In this document: positions 47,292 through 56,898 of the stretch, piece after piece
Layout: the number at the start of each line of letters is the position of its first letter
Position numbering within the stretch: position 1 is the first letter of the stretch
From: Sphaerotilus mobilis
Lineage (GTDB): Bacteria; Pseudomonadota; Gammaproteobacteria; Burkholderiales; Burkholderiaceae_C
Assembly (NCBI RefSeq): GCF_004216565.1
Contig: NZ_SGWV01000008.1
Location: forward strand, 496,001-560,000
DNA: 64,000 nt
Direction: 5' to 3'
Position numbers and translations under genes: made by a program
The notes under the pieces: generated by a model
The model's database searches: none
What the model was told of the DNA's origin: nothing
Seen by the model: the letters and a program-made list of their open reading frames with translations, nothing else

Positions 47292-48449
47292 ATGAGCATC
47301 GTCCCTGTCCGTGGTGCCGACATCGACGGCGCCGAGGTGTCCTGGTTCGCGCCGCTGTGTTCGGACGACTACCGCCACCTGGGCGTGCCCGACGGCAGCC
47401 TGCGCAGCAGCTGGGCGCACACCCGCGACATCGCGCTGCGGGCCGAGGCGCTGGGCTTTCGCAACATCCTCTGCCCCTCGTCCTACCAGGTCGGTCAGGA
47501 CACGCTGAGCTTCGTCGCCGCGATGGCCCCGCTGAGCTCGCGCATGAACCTGCTGGCGGCGATCCGCTGCGGCGAGATGCACCCGGTGATGCTGGCCCGC
47601 ACCGTCGCCACGCTGGACCACCTGCTGCAAGGCCGGCTGACGCTCAACGTGATCTCCTCGGACTTCCCCGGCCAGCAGGAAAGCAGCGAGCTGCGCTACC
47701 GCCGCTCGCGGGAGGTGGTGCAGATCCTCAAGCAGGCCTGGACACAAGACACCATCGACCACGACGGCGAGATCTACCAGCTCAAGGGCCTGTCGACCGA
47801 CCCGGCCCGGCCGTATCAGGTCAACGGCGGACCGCTGCTCTATTTCGGCGGCTACAGCCCCGATGCTCTGGCCCTGTGCGGCGAGCACTGCGACACCTAT
47901 CTGATGTGGCCCGAGCCGATGGACCTGCTGGCCCAGCGCATGCGGGAGGTGCATGCCCACGCGCAGCAGCATGGCAGGCTGCTGGACTACGGCCTGCGCG
48001 TGCACATGATCGTGCGCGACACCGAGGCCGAGGCGCGGGAATACGCCCGAGAGCTGGTCTCGCGGCTGGACGACGACCAGGGCCGCGCGATCCGAGCCCG
48101 TGCGCTCGATGCCGGCAGCCTGGGCGTCGCGCTGCAACGTGCCAACCGCGACCGGGCCGATGACGACGGCTTCGTCGAGGACCTGCTCTGGACCGGCGTG
48201 GGCCGCGCCCGCAGCGGCTGCGGCGCCGCCCTGGTCGGCAGCGTCGACCAGGTGCTCAGCCGCATCCACGACTACATGGCCATGGGCATGCGGGCCTTCA
48301 TCTTCTCGGGCTACCCGCATCTGGACGAGTGCGAGGTCTTCGGCACCAAGGTGCTGCCGCAGCTGAAGACGGTGTCCCTGCCCCACGCCTACGGACGCGT
48401 GCCGCCAGGGGTGCCGGCAACGCCGCTGGGCAGCGGCGTGCGGCGCTGA
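47292..48449 (+). CDS. LLM-class flavin monooxygenase, alkanesulfonate monooxygenase-like
   Basis: 385 aa from ATG 47292 with AGGAG at 47281-47285. TIM-barrel luciferase-like enzyme of the SsuD type: WFAPLCSDDYRHLG, LGFRNILCPSS, RCGEMHPVMLARTVATLDHL, GRLTLNVISSDFPGQ, LLYFGGYSPDALALCGEHCDTYLMWPEP. It needs reduced FMN from a separate reductase; none is adjacent, though a flavin reductase family gene lies at 14.5 kb. The substrate may be an organosulfonate or other small compound. Probably controlled by the divergent GntR protein. Confidence 0.87.
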   Translation: MSIVPVRGADIDGAEVSWFAPLCSDDYRHLGVPDGSLRSSWAHTRDIALRAEALGFRNILCPSSYQVGQDTLSFVAAMAPLSSRMNLLAAIRCGEMHPVMLARTVATLDHLLQGRLTLNVISSDFPGQQESSELRYRRSREVVQILKQAWTQDTIDHDGEIYQLKGLSTDPARPYQVNGGPLLYFGGYSPDALALCGEHCDTYLMWPEPMDLLAQRMREVHAHAQQHGRLLDYGLRVHMIVRDTEAEAREYARELVSRLDDDQGRAIRARALDAGSLGVALQRANRDRADDDGFVEDLLWTGVGRARSGCGAALVGSVDQVLSRIHDYMAMGMRAFIFSGYPHLDECEVFGTKVLPQLKTVSLPHAYGRVPPGVPATPLGSGVRR

Positions 48450-48450
48450 G

Positions 48451-50609
48451 TCAGTACCGCACCACCTCGCTCACTGGGTCGTCATGCCGGGGCAAGGCTT
48501 GCCCGACCGGCGACGCGAGTGGCAGCTCCGCGCCTTCGACCACGAACAGCGGCAGGCGGTCCAGCGGCGCGTCAACCTCGTGCCATTGCCCCGCCGGGAA
48601 GCGTGCGTGGTCGTGGAAGCCGATCCAGTCGCGCCCGTCGGGCAGCTGCGGCAGGTAAACGCGGCGGCGCCGTTCGCCCTCGTGGACGACCGGGGCGACC
48701 AGCAGGTGCTCGCCGAGCATGAACTCGTCACAGTCCTGCAGGCACTGCGGGTCCTCGGGCCAGTTGAAGAAGGTCGGGCGGATGATGGGCAGGTGCTGCT
48801 CGCATGAGCGCGTCACACAGGCCCACAGGTAGGGCATCAGGCGGTAGCGCAAGCGGATCGCCGCCAGCACCTGCGGCGTCACCTCCGGGTGCATCCACGG
48901 CAGGTTGCTGACGTTGCCGGCCTTCCACGAGTTCATCACCATGCGTGGGTTGAGCGCGCAGGCCTGCACCCAGCGCAGGAACAGTTCCGGGCCGGGCAAG
49001 GGGCCGTAGAAGCCGCCGACGTCATGGCCGATGTTGAACAGGCCGGACAGGCTCATTTGCAGGCCGGTGCGGATGTTCCATTTCAGCGTCGCCCAGCTGG
49101 TGGTGTTGTCGCCTGACCAGGTCTGCGCGTGGCGCTGGATGCCCGGCGGGCCCGCGCGGGTGACGGTGTAGACGGCCTCGTCGCGGCCCTGTTCGGCCGC
49201 CCAGGCCTGCTGGGCCTCGAAGGTGGCGCGTGTCATCAGCAGCGCGTGCAGCGGCCGGCTGCGATGCATCGGCAGGGGCTGGTCGCCGCCCTGGCTGTAG
49301 GCCTCTTCGGCCTGGATGGCGTATTCGTTGTTGTCGTTCCAGCCGACGTCGATGCCCTTGTCGAGGATCTGCTCGCGCAGCTGCTGCTGCCACCACGCCA
49401 CCGCCTGCGGCCGGGTGAAGTCGAGGTGCGAACCCTGGCCGTCCCAATAGGGTTCGACCACCGGCTCGCCGCTGCGGCCATCCTCGATGAAGGCATGGGC
49501 CTCGCGCAGCGCGGCATAGGCCGGGTGGTCGTCCAGCAGGCAGGGCTTGAGGTTGGCCACCAGCCGCATGCCGGCGGCCTGGAAGCGGGCGTTGATGCCC
49601 TCGGGGTCGGGGAACTTGCTGCGGTTCCAGGTGAAGACGTAGCGCTGCCGGCCCCGGCTCGAATAGCCCGAGCCGTAGTGAAAGGCCGAGATCGGCACGC
49701 CGTGCGACTGGCAGGCGTCGATGAAGCCTTCGAGCTGCGCCTGCGCATCGGGCGCATCGGCCAGGCCCATGGCGGTCTGGGCGTAACCCAGGCTCCAGCG
49801 CGGCGGCTGGTGCGTGCCGCCGATCAGCGCGACAAACTGGGCCACGACCTCGGCCGGGCTGTGTCCGACCATCAGGTAGCCGTCGATGTCGCCGTCGTCG
49901 ATCTCCACGGTGCGGAACAGGCCGTGGTAGTTGTCGTGCTCGCAGCCCAGGTCATGGGTGCAGGCCGACAGGGTGTCGTGGTAGAGCCCCGTCCACAGGC
50001 CGTCGGGCGTGCGGGTCAGCACAAAGGGCCAGTGCTTGTAGAGCGGGTCGCCGCGTTCCGGGTCGTAACCGATCGAGTCCTGCCCCAGGCCTCGCAGACG
50101 CCGGCCGTGCAGGTCGAGCGGGCCGGTCTTGTCGCCCAGGCCGTAATAACGGTCACGTGGGTCACGTTCGAGGCAATGGCGGACAAGGCCCGTGCGGCGT
50201 TCATGCAGGTAGGCGCTGGTCGTGCGGTCGGACTGGAAGACGCGGCCGCTGGCCGGCTCCTGCCAGACCAGACGCAGCGGCTGACCCAGGCCGCCGTGCA
50301 AGGTCACGGACAACTTCCCGGTGGCCAGCACCGGCCGGCCGTCGGCATCGGTCTGAGACGCCACCGGCGGGCGATCGAAGCCGGCCAGGCTGAAGCGGTC
50401 ACGGCCCTGCACCGGCATGTCGGCCAGCGGCAGGGGCGCGATCGCCCAGGTGCGCGGCTCGCGGAAACCGCCGGCCGGCAGCCAGGTGAAGCGCGCCATC
50501 GTCGGCGACAGGAAGACCACGCGCAGCTGGCCGCCGTCGACCAGGCGGGCGATCGCATCGGCCTGTTCGGCGCCCGGGTGGACCTGCCAGCCGGCCGTGA
50601 TCAGCGGGG

Positions 50610-50613
<4 letters not shown>
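48451..50613 (-). CDS. Glycoside hydrolase family 31 alpha-glucosidase
   Basis: 720 aa, no signal peptide, so probably cytoplasmic. GH31 catalytic parts: nucleophile region DVGWNDNNEY, acid/base region TWSGDNTTSW, and GHDVGGFYG further on. It cleaves alpha-glycosides taken up by the ABC system encoded just upstream. The start overlaps the ATPase gene stop (ATGA at 50610-50613), so it is the last gene of that operon. Alpha-glucosidase is the usual activity; alpha-xylosidase is possible. Confidence 0.9.
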
Positions 50614-51662
<1,049 letters not shown>

Positions 51663-51699
51663 GTGTAAGACCTGGGAGAAGACGAGAGGGACGCCGGGC

Positions 51700-52797
51700 T
51701 CACTTCACCCCGGCGCTCGCGATGCCGGTGGTGATGTGGCGCTGCAGGAAGGCAAACACCAGCGTCACCGGCAACAGCGTGATGACGGTCATCGCCAGCA
51801 GGTAGTGCCACTGGGTGTTGAGCTCGCCCTGGAAGGCATTGAGCGCGAGTTGCAGCGTGAACTGCTCGTTACGCGACAGGACGATCAGCGGCAGCAGGAA
51901 ATCGTTCCAGCGCCACATGACCGAGAAGATCGCCAGCACCGCCAGCGCCGGTGCGGACAGCGGCAGCACGATGCGCCAGTAGATGCGCCATTCGCTGGCG
52001 TGGTCCATGCGCGCGGCCTCGATCAGCTCATCGGGAATCGTCAGCATGTACTGCCGCAGCAGGAAGACGCCAGTGGGCGTGGCCACCGCCGGCAGGATCA
52101 CGCCCCACAGGTTGTTGAGCAGCCCGACCTGGTTGATGACCAGAAAGACCGGCACCAGGATGATGGTCGGCGGGATCATCAAGGTGCCGATGATCAGCAG
52201 GTAGACGGCCTTCTGCCCGGTGAAGCGGTACTTGGACAGCGCAAACGCCGCCATCGAGTTGAACAGCAGCGTCAGCAGCGTGGCCACCACCGTGATGAAC
52301 ACGCTGTTCCAAAGGTAGGTGCCGAAGGTGAACTTGCCGAACAGGTCGCTGTAGTTGGTCCAGGCGAAGGTCAGTTCCTGCACCGGCACGCGCTGGCGGA
52401 TGTTGACCTTGAGCGTGTCCTCCGGCCGGGCCGGGTCGACCATCGTGGCCATGATGCCGATGCGGCTCACCTGCGCCATCTCGCGGGTCTCGCCACTGGG
52501 CGTGGTGACGCGGTAGAGCGGCAGCGGCTGGTCATGGCCGGCCACGAGGGCGGTCTTCTGGCTGTAGGGCAGGAGCGTCGGCGGGAACTGGCCGATCGCC
52601 GATTCGGTCTTGAACGAAGACAGCACCAGCCACAGCACCGGCGCGAACAAGGTGAACAGGCCGACCATCAGGTAGGCATAGGTCGCCACGTCGGTCCAGT
52701 GCAGGCGGCGCCGGCCGCGTGTGCGCAGCACGAAGCCGAGGGCGTTCTGCAGCCCGTTCTGCAGCGCGTTCTGACGCACGTTCTGCACCCCGCTCAT
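51700..52797 (-). CDS. Sugar ABC transporter permease (MalG-like)
   Basis: 365 aa, longer than the ~280 usual for MalG-type proteins because of a ~100-residue periplasmic loop between segments 1 and 2 (residues about 60-150). The EAA loop is EAARMDHASEWRIYWRIVLPLSAPALA. The N-terminus is repetitive (QNVRQNALQNGLQNALG), encoded by 12-bp repeats at 52735-52785. The start overlaps the stop of the first permease gene (ATGA). Confidence 0.9.
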   Translation of the reverse strand: MSGVQNVRQNALQNGLQNALGFVLRTRGRRRLHWTDVATYAYLMVGLFTLFAPVLWLVLSSFKTESAIGQFPPTLLPYSQKTALVAGHDQPLPLYRVTTPSGETREMAQVSRIGIMATMVDPARPEDTLKVNIRQRVPVQELTFAWTNYSDLFGKFTFGTYLWNSVFITVVATLLTLLFNSMAAFALSKYRFTGQKAVYLLIIGTLMIPPTIILVPVFLVINQVGLLNNLWGVILPAVATPTGVFLLRQYMLTIPDELIEAARMDHASEWRIYWRIVLPLSAPALAVLAIFSVMWRWNDFLLPLIVLSRNEQFTLQLALNAFQGELNTQWHYLLAMTVITLLPVTLVFAFLQRHITTGIASAGVK

Positions 52798-53789
52798 GCC
52801 CGTGGCTCCTTGCGCCCGGCCTCGGCCGCCCGCGTCAGGCGCAGCTGGGCGAGCGTCAGCAGCATCAGGAAGGCGGCCAGCGCCAGCGACGCTGCCGCCG
52901 CCAGTCCGTACAGGTGGATCTGCTCGGCAAAGCCGGTCTGATAGATGAACTGCACGATGAAGGTGGTGGCCGAACCCGGGCCGCCGCCGGTCAGCACGAA
53001 GACCTCGTCAAAGACCTGCACCGCGCGGATCGCCGCCAGCACCAGCACCACGATCAGGTTGGGTGTCAGCAGCGGCAGCGTGATGCGGGTGAGCACGCGC
53101 CACGGGCTGGCGCGATCCATCTCGGCGGCCTCATAGAGGTCACGCGGAATGGCCTGCAGGCCAGCCAGCAGGATCAGCGTGTAGAAGCCCATGTGCGCCC
53201 AGATGGACACAAACACGGTCCAGAAGAAGGCCCAGCCGGCTTCCGTCAGCCAGCCCACCGGGGACATGCCGGCCGACACCAGCACCGCGTTGAACACGCC
53301 CTGGCTCTGCAGCAGCCACTTCCAGATCAGCGCGACGACCACCGGCGAGAGCAGCACCGGATAGAAGAACACGCCCCGCCAGAAGCCGCGGCCGATGATC
53401 TTGCGGTTGAGCACCAGCGCGGTGGCCAGCGACAGCAGCACCATCAGCACGACCTGCAGCAAGCTGAACTTGAGCGTGTTGCCGATGGCGCGCCAGAACA
53501 CGTCCTTGCGGCAGGTCGACAGGTCGAGGTAGTTGCCGCACTCGAACAGGATCTGGAAGTTCTCGCCGCCCGTCCACGGCCGCTGCAGCGGTTGCAGGTT
53601 GACGCCACCCGTCACCGCATACACCCCGTTGATCAGGATGGGCAGGAAGGTGAACAGCCCGAACACCAGCAGGTTGGGCGCAACGAACAACCAGCCCAGC
53701 CGCGACAGGCCCAGCCAGCGCTGACCGAGCCGGAAGACCGGCTCGAACAGGTCGAAGAACAGCGAGGCCAGCCAGGCCAGGGCACGCAC
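52794..53789 (-). CDS. Sugar ABC transporter permease (MalF/UgpA-like), possibly N-terminally altered
   Basis: 331 aa from GTG 53789. EAA loop YEAAEMDRASPWRVLTRITLPLLTPN and several membrane segments match the MalF type. Upstream, ATG 53837 opens the same frame with 13 codons (MNAPLPMPSLRPL), then a TGA at 53796-53798, then HA and the GTG start. No SD precedes the GTG. The original start may have been 53837, with a later stop codon; translation may restart at the GTG. The cytoplasmic N-terminus is not essential in this family. Confidence 0.85.
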   Translation of the reverse strand: MRALAWLASLFFDLFEPVFRLGQRWLGLSRLGWLFVAPNLLVFGLFTFLPILINGVYAVTGGVNLQPLQRPWTGGENFQILFECGNYLDLSTCRKDVFWRAIGNTLKFSLLQVVLMVLLSLATALVLNRKIIGRGFWRGVFFYPVLLSPVVVALIWKWLLQSQGVFNAVLVSAGMSPVGWLTEAGWAFFWTVFVSIWAHMGFYTLILLAGLQAIPRDLYEAAEMDRASPWRVLTRITLPLLTPNLIVVLVLAAIRAVQVFDEVFVLTGGGPGSATTFIVQFIYQTGFAEQIHLYGLAAAASLALAAFLMLLTLAQLRLTRAAEAGRKEPRA

Positions 53790-53842
53790 GGCGTGTCAGA
53801 GGGGTCGCAACGAGGGCATCGGCAAGGGCGCGTTCATGCGCC

Positions 53843-55111
53843 TCACTTCTGCGCCTGCTTGATCGCGTCCTGCATGTCCGAGCTGATCTTGCCGACCGCC
53901 TCGTCGACGCTCATCTCGCCGACGATGGCCTGGGTCACCCGGGCCACCGTGGGCAGCATGATGGCCCGGTTGTACTTGTAGCCCTGGAACTGGTAGGCCA
54001 CCGGCGACAGGCTGGACACGCCCGAGCCGAACACGCCCAACGCCGCGCGGGCGGCGGGCTGCGCCGCCGGATAGCTCACCTTGCCGGCCAGACCGGCATG
54101 AGCGGGGATGTTGCTGGTGCGGCTGGTGAACTCCTGGTAGGACGCCTCCGAGGCCATGAACTCCAGGAAGGCCGCCGTCTCCTTGGGCGACTTCGAGGTC
54201 TTCAGCGCCACCCAGGCGGCACCACCCGGGATGCCCGAACACGCGGCCGGACCGCAGGGATTGGGCACGGCGACCCAGTCGAACTTGTTGCCGACATCGC
54301 GCTGCAGGCGGTTGATCTGCCAACTGCCCGACAACACCATCACCACGTTGCCGTTGATGAACTCGCCGATCGAGTCGGCATAGGTCGAACCGCCCGAGCC
54401 GGCCCAGACCTCGCGCAGCATGGTGCCGTCCTTGTGCGAGGCGACGAACTTCTGCACGGTGGCCTTGTAGCCCTCGTCGATCACCGGGTTGCCCTGGGCG
54501 TCGAACAGGCGTGCGCCCTGGCTGATGGCCGGGCCGGCGAAGCGGTGGCCGGAGCGGTCCCAGGCGATGGCCGCCTTGGTCTCGGTCGCGCGGGCGACAT
54601 TGCGGGCGGCCGCCATCCAGTCATCCCAGGTCGCCTTAGGGCCGGGCAGCGCCACCTTGGCCTGCTCGAACAGGGTCTTGTTGACATAGGGCCCGGTCAT
54701 CGTCAGCTGCGACATGAAGCCGTAGATGCCCTTGTCCGTGGCCGACGGCCGCAGCCAGCCGGCGGTGGCGCCGAAGTTGGCGTCCCAGTACTTGCGGTCC
54801 TTCAGGTCGGCGGAGATGTCGAGGTAGAACTTGGCCAGGCCGCCCAGGTCGGTGACGCGGGCAATGTCCGGTCCCTGCCCTGCGGCCAGCTGCACCGGCA
54901 GTTGCTCGACGATGGTCTTGTAGGGCACCACGTCGACGATCACCTTGGTGCCCGGCGTGCGGGCCTCGAAGCGGCGCGCCAGTTCATTGGTGACATCGCA
55001 TTCGATGCCGTCCTGGTAGCACATGACACGGACCTCGCCGGCCACGGCCAGGCCCGAGGTCAGCGCCAGGCCAGCGGCCAGTGCGAGGGTCTTGAGGTGT
55101 GCTGCGTGCAT
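53843..55111 (-). CDS. Sugar ABC transporter, extracellular binding protein
   Basis: 422 aa. Sec signal peptide cut after LAVA (residue 24). Family 1 solute-binding fold: RFEARTPGTKVIVDVVPY, GQGPDIARVTD, the ligand hinge region VVMVLSGSW, and the PGGAAWVALKTSKSPKETAAFLEFM segment. It binds an oligosaccharide or glycoside in the periplasm. Paired Cys (NPCGPAACSG) may form a disulfide. Three 11-bp repeats lie in its 5' leader. Confidence 0.92.
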   Translation of the reverse strand: MHAAHLKTLALAAGLALTSGLAVAGEVRVMCYQDGIECDVTNELARRFEARTPGTKVIVDVVPYKTIVEQLPVQLAAGQGPDIARVTDLGGLAKFYLDISADLKDRKYWDANFGATAGWLRPSATDKGIYGFMSQLTMTGPYVNKTLFEQAKVALPGPKATWDDWMAAARNVARATETKAAIAWDRSGHRFAGPAISQGARLFDAQGNPVIDEGYKATVQKFVASHKDGTMLREVWAGSGGSTYADSIGEFINGNVVMVLSGSWQINRLQRDVGNKFDWVAVPNPCGPAACSGIPGGAAWVALKTSKSPKETAAFLEFMASEASYQEFTSRTSNIPAHAGLAGKVSYPAAQPAARAALGVFGSGVSSLSPVAYQFQGYKYNRAIMLPTVARVTQAIVGEMSVDEAVGKISSDMQDAIKQAQK

Positions 55112-55129
55112 CGATGTCTCCGGGTGTTG

Positions 55130-55162
55130 TCGGTGTTCGGTCGGTGTTCGGTCGGTGTTCGA
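55130..55162. repeat. Three tandem 11-bp repeats in the leader of the sugar-binding protein gene
   Basis: TCGGTGTTCGG occurs at 55130-55140 and 55141-55151, and a third copy (last base changed) at 55152-55162, about 20-50 bp upstream of the start on the - strand. The period is close to one helical turn. It could be a repressor site or a simple slippage expansion in the leader. Confidence 0.6.
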
Positions 55163-55278
55163 ACCGGTCTGTGGCGCGGTGCGATGGCAGGCCGCCAGAA
55201 CCCTGCGCCAGGCTCGCCAAAAATGTAGGTGCCCGGCCGGCGATCGGACCCGCTGGTTTACACGAATGATGAAGGACT

Positions 55279-56445
55279 TCAGGTCCGGCCAGATGCCGGC
55301 TCCGGCCCGTCCAGCAGGTCCGCCAGCGCGTGCTCGCCATGCGTCAGGTCGATCGCCTGACCGGTCCGTGCCGAAGCCTGTGCCGCCAGTCCCATGACCA
55401 CCGCTGCCAAGCCGTCACGCAAGCTGACCTCCACCGGCCCCTGCCCACGCACCGCCGCGACAAAGCGCTGGTGCTGGTCCAGCGTCGAGCCGTTGTGGTC
55501 GCCGGCGGCCAGCGCCACTGGGTCGACCGGCACGACGATCTCATGCGGGCCCTTGGGCTCGCGCGGGCTCAGCACCAGTCGGGGCAAGGGCGCGGTCCCG
55601 AGCTGCGGTGGCCAGAAGCGGCCCGGTCCGGGCACAAAACATTCGACCTTGCCGCGCGGGCCAACGGCCGAGATCTCTTCCTGGTAGCGCGAGCCTTCGG
55701 CAAACATGCACAGGTCCAGCACGGCACGCTGACCGCCGGCGAAATCAACCGTCACGAAGGCGTTGTCGAGGATGTCGGGCACGCCGTCCGGGTAGCGCTC
55801 GTCGCGGTGGTTGTGCGCCACCGACGCCGAGGCGTAGATGCGCACCGGCTCGCAGCGCATCAACAGGCGCATCAGGTCGAAGAAGTGGCAGCACTTCTCG
55901 ACCAGCGTGCCGCCGGTGTAGCGATTGAATCGGTTCCAGTCGCCGACCTTGACCAGGAAGGGAAAGCGGTGCTCGCGGATCGCCAGCATCACCATCGCGC
56001 CGAGGTCCTGCTGCCCATGCACCACCTCGATCAGCCGCGCCACCGGTGGCATGTAGCGGTACTCCATCGCCACCCAGAGGGGCGCCGGGTAGCCGCGCTG
56101 CAAGGCGGCCAGCGCACGCACATCGTCCAGCGAGGTGCAGGCCGGCTTCTCCAGCAGCACCGGCAAGGGCCGCAGCGCGGCGATCTCGCGCAGCTGCTCC
56201 GCATGGCGAAAGTTCGGGCTGGCCACCAGCAGGCAATCCACGTCGTCCGCGCCCACGACCTCGGCGAGGCTGTCCGCCCGCCGCGCCCCCGGCGCCAGCG
56301 CCAGACTGGCCCGCGCCATGCCGTCGTCCGGCTCGAAGATCCGGCTCACCGAAACACCCGGCAGCAGGGCGATGTTGCGCAGGTGCTCCTGGCCCATCAT
56401 GCCGCTGCCGATCAGGCCATAGCGGACGGGGATCGGGTCATGCAT
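55279..56445 (-). CDS. Gfo/Idh/MocA family oxidoreductase
   Basis: 388 aa from MHDPIPVRYGLIGSG at 56445. N-terminal NAD(P) fold (GLIGSGMMGQEH), the family EKP motif (LLEKPACTS), and a C-terminal substrate domain (YRYMPPVARLIEVVHG, GGTLVEKCCHFFDLMR). It is expected to oxidise or reduce a sugar or inositol derivative at a hydroxyl. First gene of the uptake operon, 167 bp before the binding protein gene. It may process the aglycone or sugar released by GH31, for example through a 3-keto route; that is inference. Confidence 0.88.
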   Translation of the reverse strand: MHDPIPVRYGLIGSGMMGQEHLRNIALLPGVSVSRIFEPDDGMARASLALAPGARRADSLAEVVGADDVDCLLVASPNFRHAEQLREIAALRPLPVLLEKPACTSLDDVRALAALQRGYPAPLWVAMEYRYMPPVARLIEVVHGQQDLGAMVMLAIREHRFPFLVKVGDWNRFNRYTGGTLVEKCCHFFDLMRLLMRCEPVRIYASASVAHNHRDERYPDGVPDILDNAFVTVDFAGGQRAVLDLCMFAEGSRYQEEISAVGPRGKVECFVPGPGRFWPPQLGTAPLPRLVLSPREPKGPHEIVVPVDPVALAAGDHNGSTLDQHQRFVAAVRGQGPVEVSLRDGLAAVVMGLAAQASARTGQAIDLTHGEHALADLLDGPEPASGRT

Positions 56446-56584
56446 CGGGCGGGCTCCGGTGGTTGTGGGGTTGCGGGGAATGTTCGCCGATGGCGACGGG
56501 CTCACGGCCCATGGTCTTTCCCGGGGGGCAGGCCCTTGCCCTGCGGTCGGGAGCGGTCGGCACGGTTGGGGTTCGGAGGCCGTT

Positions 56585-56627
56585 GGCATCAGCCCGTCGG
56601 ACACAGGGTGTCCGACGGGCTGATGCC
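56585..56627. repeat. Perfect 20-bp-arm palindrome (REP-like copy 1)
   Basis: Arms GGCATCAGCCCGTCGGACAC and its exact reverse complement enclose the loop AGG. The core CGTCGGACAC/GTGTCCGACG is shared with the two copies at 56723-56865. It lies between the Gfo/Idh and helicase genes and could also act as a transcription barrier. Confidence 0.8.
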
Positions 56628-56722
56628 GATGGGCCTCCAACCTGCAACCGTGTCGAACGCGCTGGGTTGTCCTACCCGGCCGGTGTTGGCGCGGTGGTCA
56701 ACGTTCTGGATCGGTGGCTGTG

Positions 56723-56865
56723 GGCACCAGCCCGTCGGACACGGGGTGTCCGACCTACCGGAGACCTTGGTCGCCGCCTGCGCTCGGACAGGCGTGATGA
56801 CACGCCGCCCTCCGGCGACGCTGGCCCGGTAGGTCGGACACCTGGGTGTCCGACGGGCTGGTGCC
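56723..56865. repeat. REPIN-like inverted pair of REP elements
   Basis: Copy 2 (56723-56761) and copy 3 (56826-56865) are near-exact reverse complements of one another around 64 bp. Each has a GTCGGACAC...GTGTCCGAC palindrome with the side sequence GTAGGT on the inner side. A GTAG tetranucleotide beside a palindrome is the mark of REP elements moved by RAYT (TnpA-REP) transposases. No RAYT gene is in the window. Confidence 0.75.
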
Positions 56866-56898
56866 GATGGGCCGCCCACACCCAGCGATGCCGACCGC

